Positions 1 to 6,316 of a stretch of 6,380 nt of DNA are shown in pieces. This stretch comes from Nitriliruptoraceae bacterium. GTDB taxonomy: Bacteria; Actinomycetota; Nitriliruptoria; Nitriliruptorales; Nitriliruptoraceae. Below the pieces are notes generated by a model. That model was not told where the DNA came from. It was given only the letters and a program-made list of their open reading frames with translations, and searched no databases. Within the stretch, counting starts at the first letter, position 1, and every line of letters starts with the position of its first letter. The position numbers and the translations under genes were made by a program. The stretch spans positions 1 through 6,380 of the forward strand of contig SLQK01000099.1 of the NCBI GenBank assembly GCA_007131525.1, in the 5' to 3' direction.

Positions 1-893
1 CGCTGGCGCAGGGGTACGCCGTCACCCGTCCGCTGTGGCGCGATCCGGCCGAGTCCCGGGTGACCGGCGTCGCGTGGAAGACCCGTGACGGGCGGGAGGG
101 ACAGGTGCTCGCCCCGGTCGTCATCGCCGCCGACGGGGCCGGCGGGCCGATGGCCAAGCACCTCGGGGTCCACCGCCGCCCCGAGCGTCCGATGGCCGTG
201 GCGGCCCGGGGCTACTACCGCTCCGCCCGCTCGGACGACGAGTGGATCAGCTCCTACCTCGACCTCACCGACGCCGACGGCAACCTGCTGTCGGGCTACG
301 GGTGGGTGTTCCCCCTCGACGACGGCACCATGAACGTCGGCCTGGGGCTGCTGTCCACCTCGCGGGAGTTCCAGTCGGTGAACTACCGCAAGCTGCTGGA
401 GTCCTGGGCGACCGGCATGGCCGCCGACGGCTGGGGGACCGAGCCCTCCGCGCTGGAGGGCCCGATCCGCACCGGCCCGATCCCGATGGGCTTCAACCAC
501 ACGCCGCTGCACCAGCGCGGGGTGCTGCTCGTCGGCGACTCCGGGGGGATGGTCAACCCCTTCAACGGTGAGGGGATCAGCTACGCGATGGAGGCGGCCC
601 AGCTGGCCGCCGAGGTGGTGGATGCGGCGCTGGTCACCCGGCGGACCAGCGACCTCGAGCGCTACGACCGTGAGCTGCGCCGCCGCATCGGTGGCTACTA
701 CACCCTTGGCCGGGTGTTCGCGGAGCTGGTGGGCAACCCGACGGTGATGCACGTGTGCACCACCTATGGGATGCCCTACCGGCCCCTGATGCTGCTCGTG
801 CTGAAGCTGATGGCGCACCTGACCGACCAGCGGCCGGCGGACACCAAGGACGTCATCGTCAACACCCTGCAGCGACTGGCCCCGGCCGCATGA
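1..893 (+). CDS. Geranylgeranyl reductase family FAD-dependent oxidoreductase, 5'-truncated
   Basis: This is the C-terminal 296 residues of a flavoprotein of the geranylgeranyl reductase family; the reading frame is open to the left edge (first full codon at 3), so the GTG at 60 is probably internal. The N-terminal Rossmann GxGxxG motif lies outside the window. Visible motifs are VVIAADGAGG (visible residues 39-48), the ADGA element common to p-hydroxybenzoate-hydroxylase-like flavoproteins, and VGDSGGMVNPFNGEGI (about 176-191), the second FAD-binding GD motif typical of this family. The C-terminal region is helical, with LMLLVLKLMAHL near the end. Family members reduce double bonds in isoprenoid chains using a reduced cofactor; mycobacterial MenJ does this to the menaquinone tail. 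It lies 211 bases upstream of nuoA on the same strand, an arrangement also known in Streptomyces. A menaquinone tail as substrate is inference; archaeal-type lipid, carotenoid or chlorophyll-type substrates cannot be excluded from sequence alone. Confidence 0.9.
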   Translation, partial: LAQGYAVTRPLWRDPAESRVTGVAWKTRDGREGQVLAPVVIAADGAGGPMAKHLGVHRRPERPMAVAARGYYRSARSDDEWISSYLDLTDADGNLLSGYGWVFPLDDGTMNVGLGLLSTSREFQSVNYRKLLESWATGMAADGWGTEPSALEGPIRTGPIPMGFNHTPLHQRGVLLVGDSGGMVNPFNGEGISYAMEAAQLAAEVVDAALVTRRTSDLERYDRELRRRIGGYYTLGRVFAELVGNPTVMHVCTTYGMPYRPLMLLVLKLMAHLTDQRPADTKDVIVNTLQRLAPAA

Positions 894-920
894 GCCGGAG
901 GATCAGGCCCTGCGGACCGG

Positions 921-930
921 CGGCGCGCCG
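921..930. repeat. Perfect 10-bp GC palindrome after the reductase gene
   Basis: CGGCGCGCCG reads the same on both strands. The flanks also allow a CCGGC/GCCGG stem (917-921 with 927-931). It starts 28 bases after the reductase stop codon. There is no T-tract after it, so it is not a canonical intrinsic terminator. In DNA this GC-rich such palindromes can arise by chance. Confidence 0.3.
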
Positions 931-942
931 GCCTGCCACGTG

Positions 943-972
943 TTGCGGCACCGTCGACCACCGCCCTACCGT
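943..972 (+). promoter_or_regulatory. Possible sigma70-type promoter for the nuo operon
   Basis: TTGCGG (943-948) and TACCGT (967-972) are separated by 18 bases and fit the loose actinobacterial TTGnnn / TAnnnT pattern for the main vegetative sigma factor. The site is in the 211-base gap between the reductase gene and nuoA, which is where a nuo promoter would be expected. It would give a leader of about 125 bases before the nuoA GTG. Short degenerate hexamers match easily by chance, and read-through from the reductase gene is an alternative, so this is a weak call. Confidence 0.25.
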
Positions 973-999
973 TGGCGGCACTGCACAGGCGTTCCCGTG

Positions 1000-1020
1000 G
1001 GTGCTCCGGCGTCGGGCACC
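1000..1020 (+). other. Possible stem-loop in the nuoA leader
   Basis: GGTGCTC (1000-1006) can pair with GGGCACC (1014-1020), including one G-U pair, leaving the 7-base loop CGGCGTC. A second weaker stem, GCCTGG/CCGGGC (1066-1071 with 1079-1084), lies just before the nuoA ribosome binding site. Neither is followed by a T-run, so neither is a typical terminator. Either could affect the stability or translation of the nuo leader, but function is unproven. Confidence 0.25.
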
Positions 1021-1087
1021 GCACCGCCACAACCTGACACCGACCGTGACCGCCTCCGATCCAGCGCCTGGCCTGGTGCCGGGCTGC

Positions 1088-1094
1088 GAGGGAG
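1088..1094 (+). promoter_or_regulatory. Ribosome binding site deciding the nuoA start
   Basis: GAGGGAG lies 10 bases before the GTG at 1105. The reading frame is open much further upstream (to at least 940), so this site, together with the family-typical N-terminus (a membrane segment starting within about ten residues), decides the start. Confidence 0.75.
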
Positions 1095-1104
1095 ACCGAA
1101 GCCC

Positions 1105-1464
1105 GTGCTGAGCGAGTACCTCCCCGTCCTGCTGCTGTTCGGTCTGGCCGTCGCGTTCGCGGTCGGCTCCCTGCTGGTCAGCAGCCTCGTCGGCCCGCGC
1201 GTGCCCAACCCGACCAAGCTGTCGGCCTACGAGTCGGGCAACGTGCCGCTGGCCGACGTCCGCAACACCCGCTTCTCGGTCAAGTTCTACATGGTCGCGA
1301 TGCTGTTCCTGATCTTCGACATCGAGGCCGTGTTCATCTTCCCCTGGGCGGTCGTCTTCCGTGAGCTGGGCTGGTTCGGGCTCGGCCAGATGGCCCTGTT
1401 CATCGGCATCCTCGCCGTCGCCTTCGTGTACGAGATCGGACGTGGAGGGCTCGAGTGGGACTAG
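1105..1464 (+). CDS. nuoA: NADH-quinone oxidoreductase subunit A (NuoA)
   Basis: NuoA (ND3 homologue) is a small membrane subunit of complex I at the junction between the peripheral arm and the membrane arm, next to the quinone chamber. The protein has 119 residues, usual for the family, with three predicted membrane helices at about 5-29, 58-84 and 91-110. The signature FLIFDIE (68-74) carries the conserved acidic residues D72 and E74, and the TM1-TM2 loop carries YESG (42-45) and the conserved region leading into K60. In the loop a serine (S44) stands where mitochondrial ND3 has the reactive cysteine. The start is GTG at 1105, set by GAGGGAG ten bases upstream; upstream in-frame codons encode an arginine- and proline-rich stretch unlike NuoA. 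The last ten bases overlap nuoB, which indicates translational coupling. It is the first gene of the nuo operon. Confidence 0.96.
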   Translation: MLSEYLPVLLLFGLAVAFAVGSLLVSSLVGPRVPNPTKLSAYESGNVPLADVRNTRFSVKFYMVAMLFLIFDIEAVFIFPWAVVFRELGWFGLGQMALFIGILAVAFVYEIGRGGLEWD

Positions 1465-1943
1465 AGAGCAAGCTCCCCAACGGCATCCTGCTGACCAACG
1501 TCGAGCGGTTCGTCAACTACAGCCGGTCGACCTCGCTGTGGCCGGCCACCTTCGGGCTGGCGTGCTGTGCCATCGAGATGATGACGACCGGCGGCCCCCG
1601 CCATGACATGGCCCGGTTCGGCATGGAGGTGTTCCGCGCCTCACCGCGTCAGGCGGACCTGATGATCGTCGCCGGGCGGGTCTCCAACAAGATGGCACCG
1701 GTCCTGCGCCGCATCTACGACCAGATGTCCGACCCCAAGTGGGTGCTCTCGATGGGCGTGTGCGCGACCTCGGGAGGCATGTTCAACAACTACGCCCTCG
1801 TGCAGGGCGTCGACCACGTCGTCCCGGTCGACATGTACGTCCCGGGGTGCCCGCCGCGTCCCGAGATGCTGCTCGACGGCATCCTGAAGCTGCGCGAGAA
1901 GATCAGCCAGGAGACCTTCGCGGAGCAGGGAGCGCGAGCGTGA
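1455..1943 (+). CDS. nuoB: NADH-quinone oxidoreductase subunit B (NuoB)
   Basis: NuoB (PSST homologue) holds the terminal [4Fe-4S] cluster N2, which passes electrons to quinone at the NuoB/NuoD interface. The protein has 162 residues. The expected N2 ligands are all present: the tandem pair C37-C38 in FGLACCAIEMM, C103 in SMGVCATSGGMFNNYA, and C132 in PGCPPRPE. The stretch from RFGMEVFRASPRQADLMIVA to KMAPVL is typical of the family. The start is GTG at 1455, inside the end of nuoA, with GGAGGG (1444-1449) five bases upstream; the resulting N-terminus MGLESKLPNG matches the usual actinobacterial form. It overlaps nuoC by four bases (GTGA). The short, charged C-terminal tail after residue 150 is unremarkable. 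The subunit is peripheral and faces the cytoplasm. Confidence 0.98.
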   Translation: MGLESKLPNGILLTNVERFVNYSRSTSLWPATFGLACCAIEMMTTGGPRHDMARFGMEVFRASPRQADLMIVAGRVSNKMAPVLRRIYDQMSDPKWVLSMGVCATSGGMFNNYALVQGVDHVVPVDMYVPGCPPRPEMLLDGILKLREKISQETFAEQGARA

Positions 1944-2575
1944 CCGAGCTGTCGACCCCGACCCGGACCCACGGCCTCACCCGTCCCGCGCTCCCACGGG
2001 AGGCGATCGCGGCGCGGATCACCGACCGGTTCCCCGAGGTCGAGGCGACCGAGGCCTACGACGAGCTCACCCTGCACGTCGATCCTGCGCAGCTGGTGGC
2101 GGTGCTGACCTTCTGCCGGGACGACGAGGAACTGGACACCGCGCTGCTGAGCGACCTCTCCGGTGTGCACTGGCCGGCCGGTGACCACGTCATCGAGCGT
2201 CAGGCATCGACGACCGGATGGCCCGAGTACCGGGTCTCCCGGGAGCAGGGCGTCATCGAGGTGCTCTACATCCTGCGCTCGCTGACCCGCAACCACTGGT
2301 TCCGGGTCTCGGTCGCCACGCCCGACGAGGCGCCGCGGCTCCCGAGCGTGACCGGGGTGTTCGCCACGGCCAACTACCACGAGCGGGAGGTGTACGACTT
2401 CTTCGGCGTGGAGTTCGAGGGCCACCCCGACCTCACCCGCATCCTCATGCCCGACGACTGGATCGGCCACCCCCACCGCAAGGACTACCCGCTCGGTGGC
2501 GTGGACATCCCCTACAAGAACGACAAGTTCATCCCGCCCCCCGAGGAGCGGGATCTCCGCGAGGTGATCGACTGA
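1940..2575 (+). CDS. nuoC: NADH-quinone oxidoreductase subunit C (NuoC)
   Basis: NuoC (30-kDa subunit) is a cofactor-free scaffold protein of the connecting module, binding NuoD and NuoB in the cytoplasmic arm. The protein has 211 residues. The 30-kDa family signature is intact at 148-169: EREVYDFFGVEFEGHP followed by DLTRILM. It is followed by DDWIGHPHRKDYPLGG and a C-terminal tail ending PPPEERDLREVID. An N-terminal stretch of about 20 residues rich in Thr, Pro and Arg precedes the conserved core. The start is GTG at 1940, overlapping the nuoB stop by four bases, with GGGAG (1928-1932) seven bases upstream. The reading frame is open further upstream inside nuoB, but those codons are an out-of-frame shadow. 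nuoC and nuoD are separate genes here, unlike the fused nuoCD of E. coli. The TGATG junction with nuoD suggests translational coupling. Confidence 0.97.
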   Translation: MTELSTPTRTHGLTRPALPREAIAARITDRFPEVEATEAYDELTLHVDPAQLVAVLTFCRDDEELDTALLSDLSGVHWPAGDHVIERQASTTGWPEYRVSREQGVIEVLYILRSLTRNHWFRVSVATPDEAPRLPSVTGVFATANYHEREVYDFFGVEFEGHPDLTRILMPDDWIGHPHRKDYPLGGVDIPYKNDKFIPPPEERDLREVID

Positions 2576-3885
2576 TGGCGATCGACCCCCGCACCGACGC
2601 CAGCCTCTCCGATGACGCCCTCGAGCTGTTCGTCGAGGGTGCCGACTGGGAGTCGGTCGTCGACGCCGTCGAGGACGACACGATCACCATCAACATGGGC
2701 CCCCAGCACCCCTCGACCCACGGGGTGCTGCGGCTCGTGCTCGACCTCGACGGGGAGACCGTCACCAAGCTGACCCCGATCGTCGGCTACCTGCACACCG
2801 GGATCGAGAAGAACGCCGAGGTGCGCACCTGGGTCCAGGGCACCACGTTCTTCACCCGGATGGACTACCTGGCCCCGCTGTTCAACGAGACCGCGTTCTG
2901 CCTCGGGGTCGAGAAGCTGCTCGGCATCGAGGTCCCCGAGCGGGCCCAGGCCGTGCGGGTGATCCTCATGGAGTTCAACCGCATCGCCTCCCACCTGGTG
3001 TGGCTGGCGACCGGCGGGATGGAGCTCGGCTCGACCACGATGATGGTCTTCGGCTTCCGCGAGCGGGAGCACGTGCTGGACCTCTTCGAGTCCCAGTCGG
3101 GCCTGCGTATGAACCACGCCTACATCCGGCCCGGTGGGCTGGCACAGGACGTGACCGAGGACTTCGTCGAGCGGTGCGAGGCGTTGCTGGAGCTGCTGCC
3201 ACGCAAGATCGCCGAGTACGAGGATCTGCTCAAGCGCAACCCCATCTGGAACGACCGGCTCCGTGGTATCGGCCCGCTGGATGCCGAGACCGCCACCCGC
3301 TACGGGGTGACCGGGCCGCTGCTGCGTGCGGCCGGCGTGCCCTTCGACCTGCGCAAGGCCCAGCCCTACTCGGGCTACGAGCAGTACGAGTTCGATATCC
3401 CCACCGAGGCCGCCGCCGACTCCTACGCCCGGTTCCTGCTGCGCATCGAGGAGATGCGCCAGTCGATGCGGATCATCCGCCAGGCTCTGGACAGCCTGCC
3501 CGGCGGTCCGGTCATGGTGGCCGACAAGCACATCGCCTGGCCCTCGCAGCAGTCGCTCGGGGTGGACGGGATCGGCAACGATCCCGAGTACATCCGCCAC
3601 ATCATGGGTGAGTCGATGGAGGCGTTGATCAACCACTTCAAGCTCACCACCCAGGGCTTCACCGTGCCGGCCGGCCAGGTCTACGTGCCCGTGGAGTCGC
3701 CCCGCGGCGAGCTGGGGTACGCGATCACCTCGACCGGCACCAACAAGCCCTACCGCGTCCACGTGCGCGAGCCCAGCTTCGTCAACCTCCAGGCCGCTGA
3801 TGTCATGTCACGCGGCCAGATGGTGGCCGACGTGGTGGTGGTCGTCGCCTCGCTCGACCCGGTCATGGGCGGCGTCGACCGCTGA
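2575..3885 (+). CDS. nuoD: NADH-quinone oxidoreductase subunit D (NuoD)
   Basis: NuoD (49-kDa subunit) forms the quinone-reduction site with NuoB and is related to the large subunit of [NiFe] hydrogenases. The protein has 436 residues. After a 40-residue N-terminal segment containing GADWESVVDAV, a form seen in other actinobacterial NuoD proteins, the conserved core begins at MGPQHPSTHGVLR (41-53). The 49-kDa signature LHTGIEKNAEVR is at 73-84. H49 and Y98 (in TRMDYLAP) align with His38 and Tyr87 of Thermus Nqo4, the quinone head-group ligands. The C-terminus PSFVNLQ to SLDPVMGGVDR is family-typical, and the nickel-binding cysteines of hydrogenases are absent, as expected. The start is ATG at 2575, sharing one base with the nuoC stop, with GAGGTG (2561-2566) eight bases upstream. 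It is the last of the four tightly overlapping genes; a 76-base spacer follows. Confidence 0.98.
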   Translation: MAIDPRTDASLSDDALELFVEGADWESVVDAVEDDTITINMGPQHPSTHGVLRLVLDLDGETVTKLTPIVGYLHTGIEKNAEVRTWVQGTTFFTRMDYLAPLFNETAFCLGVEKLLGIEVPERAQAVRVILMEFNRIASHLVWLATGGMELGSTTMMVFGFREREHVLDLFESQSGLRMNHAYIRPGGLAQDVTEDFVERCEALLELLPRKIAEYEDLLKRNPIWNDRLRGIGPLDAETATRYGVTGPLLRAAGVPFDLRKAQPYSGYEQYEFDIPTEAAADSYARFLLRIEEMRQSMRIIRQALDSLPGGPVMVADKHIAWPSQQSLGVDGIGNDPEYIRHIMGESMEALINHFKLTTQGFTVPAGQVYVPVESPRGELGYAITSTGTNKPYRVHVREPSFVNLQAADVMSRGQMVADVVVVVASLDPVMGGVDR

Positions 3886-3898
3886 GCCCCACCGGGGC
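3886..3898 (+). other. Short hairpin directly after the nuoD stop
   Basis: GCCCC (3886-3890) and GGGGC (3894-3898) form a perfect 5-bp GC stem with a 3-base ACC loop, starting on the base after the nuoD stop codon. It lies in the only spacer of real length between nuo genes in this window (3886-3961). There is no T-tract, so full termination is unlikely; partial attenuation or an RNA-processing or stability element is possible. A second weak stem, CCTTG/CGAGG (3934-3938 with 3945-3949), would cover part of the nuoE ribosome binding site. Both may be chance in GC-rich DNA. Confidence 0.35.
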
Positions 3899-3945
3899 GT
3901 CCGGCGCGACGACCCCGTTCCCTCGCACCACCCCCTTGAGACCCC

Positions 3946-3951
3946 GAGGAG
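3946..3951 (+). promoter_or_regulatory. Ribosome binding site of nuoE
   Basis: GAGGAG lies ten bases before the ATG at 3962. It decides the nuoE start, because the reading frame is open upstream into nuoD (from at least 3800), and the resulting N-terminus matches the family. Confidence 0.75.
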
Positions 3952-3961
3952 CCCCGCACCG

Positions 3962-4939
3962 ATGCCGATCTCGGACGCGACCCGCGAGGAGGCCCGACAC
4001 CTCATCGCGCGGTACCCCGTCGCCCGCTCCGCGCTGCTGCCTCTGCTCCACCTCGTCCAGGGGGAGGAGGGCTACGTCAGCGAGGACGGCATCGCCCTGT
4101 GCGCGGAGCTGCTGCACCTGACCAAGGCGGAGGTCGGTGCCGTCGCCACCTTCTACACGATGTACAAGCGGGAGCCCTTCGGCGACTACCTGCTGAGCGT
4201 CTGCACCAACCCGACCTGCGCCATGCAGGGGGGCCGTGAGATCTACGAGGCCTACGTCGACCGCTGCGGCGGGCACATCGACCGCGACGGGGCCGGGGTG
4301 ATGGTCGAGCACGCCGAGTGCCTCGGGATCTGCGATGCGGCCCCGGTGGTGCAGGTCAACTACGAGATGTACGGGCCACTGACCACCGATGAGGCCCTGG
4401 GCCTGCTGGACAAGGCCAAGGCCGGGGATCCGCCGCCCTCCAACCGCTCGGGCGAGGTCCCGCCCAGCATCCGGCAGGTCCACCGGGAGTTCTCCGGCAT
4501 CGAGGACACCTTCGGCGACCACCTCGTGGAGGCCGCCAGGCTGCAGGCCACCGCCGAGGTGGCCCCCTCCTACCGCTCCTCGGAGACCGACATCCCGGTC
4601 ACCCATCCCGGTGGGGACCCGGCCGGCCACGGCGGGGCCGCGTTCCGCGAGGTCGCCGCGCTCGACCTGGTCCCGCTGCTCGGTGGCGTGGGAACCAACG
4701 GGCAGGACCCCGAGGAGGACGTCGTGGATCCCGACCGCCACACGCCATCCGACGAGGCCGAGGCCGAGGCGCTCGAGGAGGTGGGTGAGCGGCTGGCCGG
4801 CACCGAGGACGAGCTGGCCGAGACGCTCACCGGTGACCGCCCGGCCGACCCCGTCCCCGCGGCCCACGACCAGCCACCCCTGGACCCGGACGAGGGCGCC
4901 ACCCCCGCCGAAGCCGGCGATGCCACCGAGGAGGACTGA
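3962..4939 (+). CDS. nuoE: NADH-quinone oxidoreductase subunit E (NuoE) with a long acidic C-terminal extension
   Basis: NuoE (24-kDa subunit) is the thioredoxin-fold [2Fe-2S] protein carrying cluster N1a, bound to NuoF in the NADH-dehydrogenase module. The N-terminal helical region (about 5-70, including GYVSEDGIA and VGAVATFYTMY) and the ferredoxin-like domain (about 76-150) are complete. The cluster ligands are C81 and C86 (CTNPTC) and C120 and C124 (CLGIC). The family domain ends near residue 155; E. coli NuoE has 166 residues, while this protein has 325. Residues 157-180 (PPPSNRSGEVPPSIR, then REFSGI) resemble the short Pro-rich tail of other actinobacterial NuoE proteins. From 249 to 325 the sequence is low-complexity and very acidic: 28 Asp or Glu in 77 residues, three Arg and no Lys, with a likely helix at 264-290. 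The frame is uninterrupted and the nuoF ribosome binding site lies in its last codons, so the extension is genuinely encoded. Its function is unknown; a flexible tail is the simplest reading. Confidence 0.96.
   Translation: MPISDATREEARHLIARYPVARSALLPLLHLVQGEEGYVSEDGIALCAELLHLTKAEVGAVATFYTMYKREPFGDYLLSVCTNPTCAMQGGREIYEAYVDRCGGHIDRDGAGVMVEHAECLGICDAAPVVQVNYEMYGPLTTDEALGLLDKAKAGDPPPSNRSGEVPPSIRQVHREFSGIEDTFGDHLVEAARLQATAEVAPSYRSSETDIPVTHPGGDPAGHGGAAFREVAALDLVPLLGGVGTNGQDPEEDVVDPDRHTPSDEAEAEALEEVGERLAGTEDELAETLTGDRPADPVPAAHDQPPLDPDEGATPAEAGDATEED
4928..4934 (+). promoter_or_regulatory. Ribosome binding site deciding the nuoF start
   Basis: GAGGAGG lies six bases before the ATG at 4941 and sits inside the last codons of nuoE. 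It favours 4941 over the in-frame ATG at 4968, which has no comparable purine-rich site at the right distance. Confidence 0.8.
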
Positions 4940-4940
4940 G

Positions 4941-6314
4941 ATGGGCGCGACGGCAGCGATCATCGCGATGTCCGAGCGGTACGGCATCGAGGGTGTCGAC
5001 GACATCGAGGTGTACGAGCAGCACGGCGGCTACGAGGGGCTCCGGCGGGCCCTGGAGATGGAGCCGACCGAGATCATCGAGGCCGTCAAGGACGCCGGCG
5101 TGCGGGGTCGCGGCGGCGCCGGGTTCCCGACCGGGCTCAAGTGGTCCTTCGTGGCCCAGGGCACGGGCAAGCCGATCTACATCGTCTGCAACGCCGACGA
5201 GGGCGAGCCGGGCACCTTCAAGGACCGGCCCATCATGGAGAACGACCCCCACCAGCTGGTGGAGGGCATGATCGTCGGTGGCCTCGCGATCAACTCCGTC
5301 CAGGGCTACATCTACCTGCGGGGGGAGTTCCGCCACGCCGGCCGCCAGCTGTCCAAGGCGATCGCCCAGGCCTACGAGAAGGGCTACCTCGGGGCCGATG
5401 TCATGGGCTCGGGCAAGCGGTTCGACCTCACCCTGCACCGGGCCGCCGGGGCCTACATCTGCGGTGAGGAGACGGCGCTGCTGGACTCGCTGGAGGGCAA
5501 GCGTGGCCAACCCCGGCTGCGGCCGCCCTTCCCCGCCGCCAAGGGCCTCTACAGCTGCCCGACCACGGTGAACAACGTCGAGTCGATCGCGGCGGTGCCC
5601 TTCATCCTGCGGCACGGCGTCGAGTGGTGGACCCAGTGGGGCACGGAGAGGTCCACGGGGCCGAAGCTGATCGGCGTGTCCGGGGACGTCGCGAACCCGG
5701 GCAACTACGAGGTGCCGATGGGCATCCCGATGCGCGAGCTGATCGAGATCGCCGGCGGGATGAAGGAGGGGCACGAGCTCAAGTTCTTCTGCCCCGGGGG
5801 CTCCTCGACGCCGCTCCTGCCGGCCGCGGCGATCGACACCGACTACACCTACGAGGCCGTGATCGAGGCCGGGTCGATGCTGGGGACCGGCGCGGTCATG
5901 ATCTACTCCGACCAGCGCTGCGTCGTCGACGCGGTGCTCGGCTGGACCCGGTTCTACGAGCACGAGTCCTGTGGCAAGTGCACGCCCTGCCGCGAGGGCG
6001 GCTACTGGCTGGCCCAGGTGCTCCAGCGCATCGAGACCGGGACCGGGACGATGGACGACCTCGCCCTGCTGCAGGACGTCTGCGACAACATCTTCGGGCG
6101 GAGCTTCTGTGCGCTCGGCGACGCGCTCACCTCGCCGATCGTGGCCGGGCTCGAGCACTTCCGCGAGGAGTTCGAGGCCCACGTGCGCGAGGGCCGCTGC
6201 CCACTCGGGGTGACCCCACCCCGCGACGACATCCCGACCCTCGCCGTGCGCGCCCGCGACCACGGCAACGCACAGGTCCCGAGCTTCACGGCCGAGCCGG
6301 CCGGGCAGGCCTGA
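4941..6314 (+). CDS. nuoF: NADH-quinone oxidoreductase subunit F (NuoF)
   Basis: NuoF (51-kDa subunit) is the entry point of complex I: it binds NADH and FMN and carries the [4Fe-4S] cluster N3. The protein has 457 residues, close to the family norm. The glycine-rich nucleotide/flavin region RGRGGAGFPTGLKW is at 55-68, and NADEGEPGTFKDR at 84-96 includes the conserved acidic residues near the nicotinamide. GAYICGEETALLDSLEGKRG (170-189) and PTTVNNVES (207-215) line the FMN site. The cluster ligands are C344, C347 and C350 in ESCGKCTPCREG, and C390 in SFCALGDA. Two positions of the first 51-kDa signature differ from the strict pattern (A168 for Gly, D182 for Glu/Asn); as I recall, the Asp is common in actinobacterial NuoF. 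The start at 4941 is one base after the nuoE stop and has a strong ribosome binding site; the ten residues before M10 are not strongly conserved in the family. The C-terminal tail (about 425-457) is variable. Confidence 0.98.
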   Translation: MGATAAIIAMSERYGIEGVDDIEVYEQHGGYEGLRRALEMEPTEIIEAVKDAGVRGRGGAGFPTGLKWSFVAQGTGKPIYIVCNADEGEPGTFKDRPIMENDPHQLVEGMIVGGLAINSVQGYIYLRGEFRHAGRQLSKAIAQAYEKGYLGADVMGSGKRFDLTLHRAAGAYICGEETALLDSLEGKRGQPRLRPPFPAAKGLYSCPTTVNNVESIAAVPFILRHGVEWWTQWGTERSTGPKLIGVSGDVANPGNYEVPMGIPMRELIEIAGGMKEGHELKFFCPGGSSTPLLPAAAIDTDYTYEAVIEAGSMLGTGAVMIYSDQRCVVDAVLGWTRFYEHESCGKCTPCREGGYWLAQVLQRIETGTGTMDDLALLQDVCDNIFGRSFCALGDALTSPIVAGLEHFREEFEAHVREGRCPLGVTPPRDDIPTLAVRARDHGNAQVPSFTAEPAGQA

Positions 6315-6316
6315 CG

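Noticed and set aside
755..1111. Possible small gene in the reductase-nuoA gap (118 codons, + strand)
   Set aside because: It starts inside the reductase gene in another frame and has Arg/Pro/Ala-rich shadow-like composition, with no clear ribosome binding site.
2512..3762. Long open frame of 416 codons on the minus strand opposite nuoD
   Set aside because: It is a shadow of nuoD in high-GC DNA. The product is rich in Gly, Val, His and Leu with no recognisable domain, and it lies wholly opposite a confidently identified gene.
4754..4770. Tandem GAGGCC units inside nuoE
   Set aside because: There are fewer than three units and they encode an ordinary Glu-Ala run in the acidic tail, too short to call a repeat element.
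4389..4940. Upstream in-frame extension of nuoF overlapping nuoE
   Set aside because: The translation is Arg/Pro/Ser/Thr-rich, the usual appearance of a wrong frame in high-GC DNA. The strong ribosome binding site at 4928-4934 and the family N-terminus place the start at 4941.
3863..5005. Open frame of 380 codons on the minus strand opposite nuoE
   Set aside because: It is a low-complexity Gly/Val/Leu-rich translation antisense to nuoE. I considered it because nuoE has an unusual tail, but it spans the conserved [2Fe-2S] domain as well and shows no domain of its own.
4827..6263. Open frame of 478 codons on the minus strand opposite nuoF
   Set aside because: It mirrors nuoF codons, has no family features and no matching operon context. 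nuoF is certain, so this is a composition artefact.
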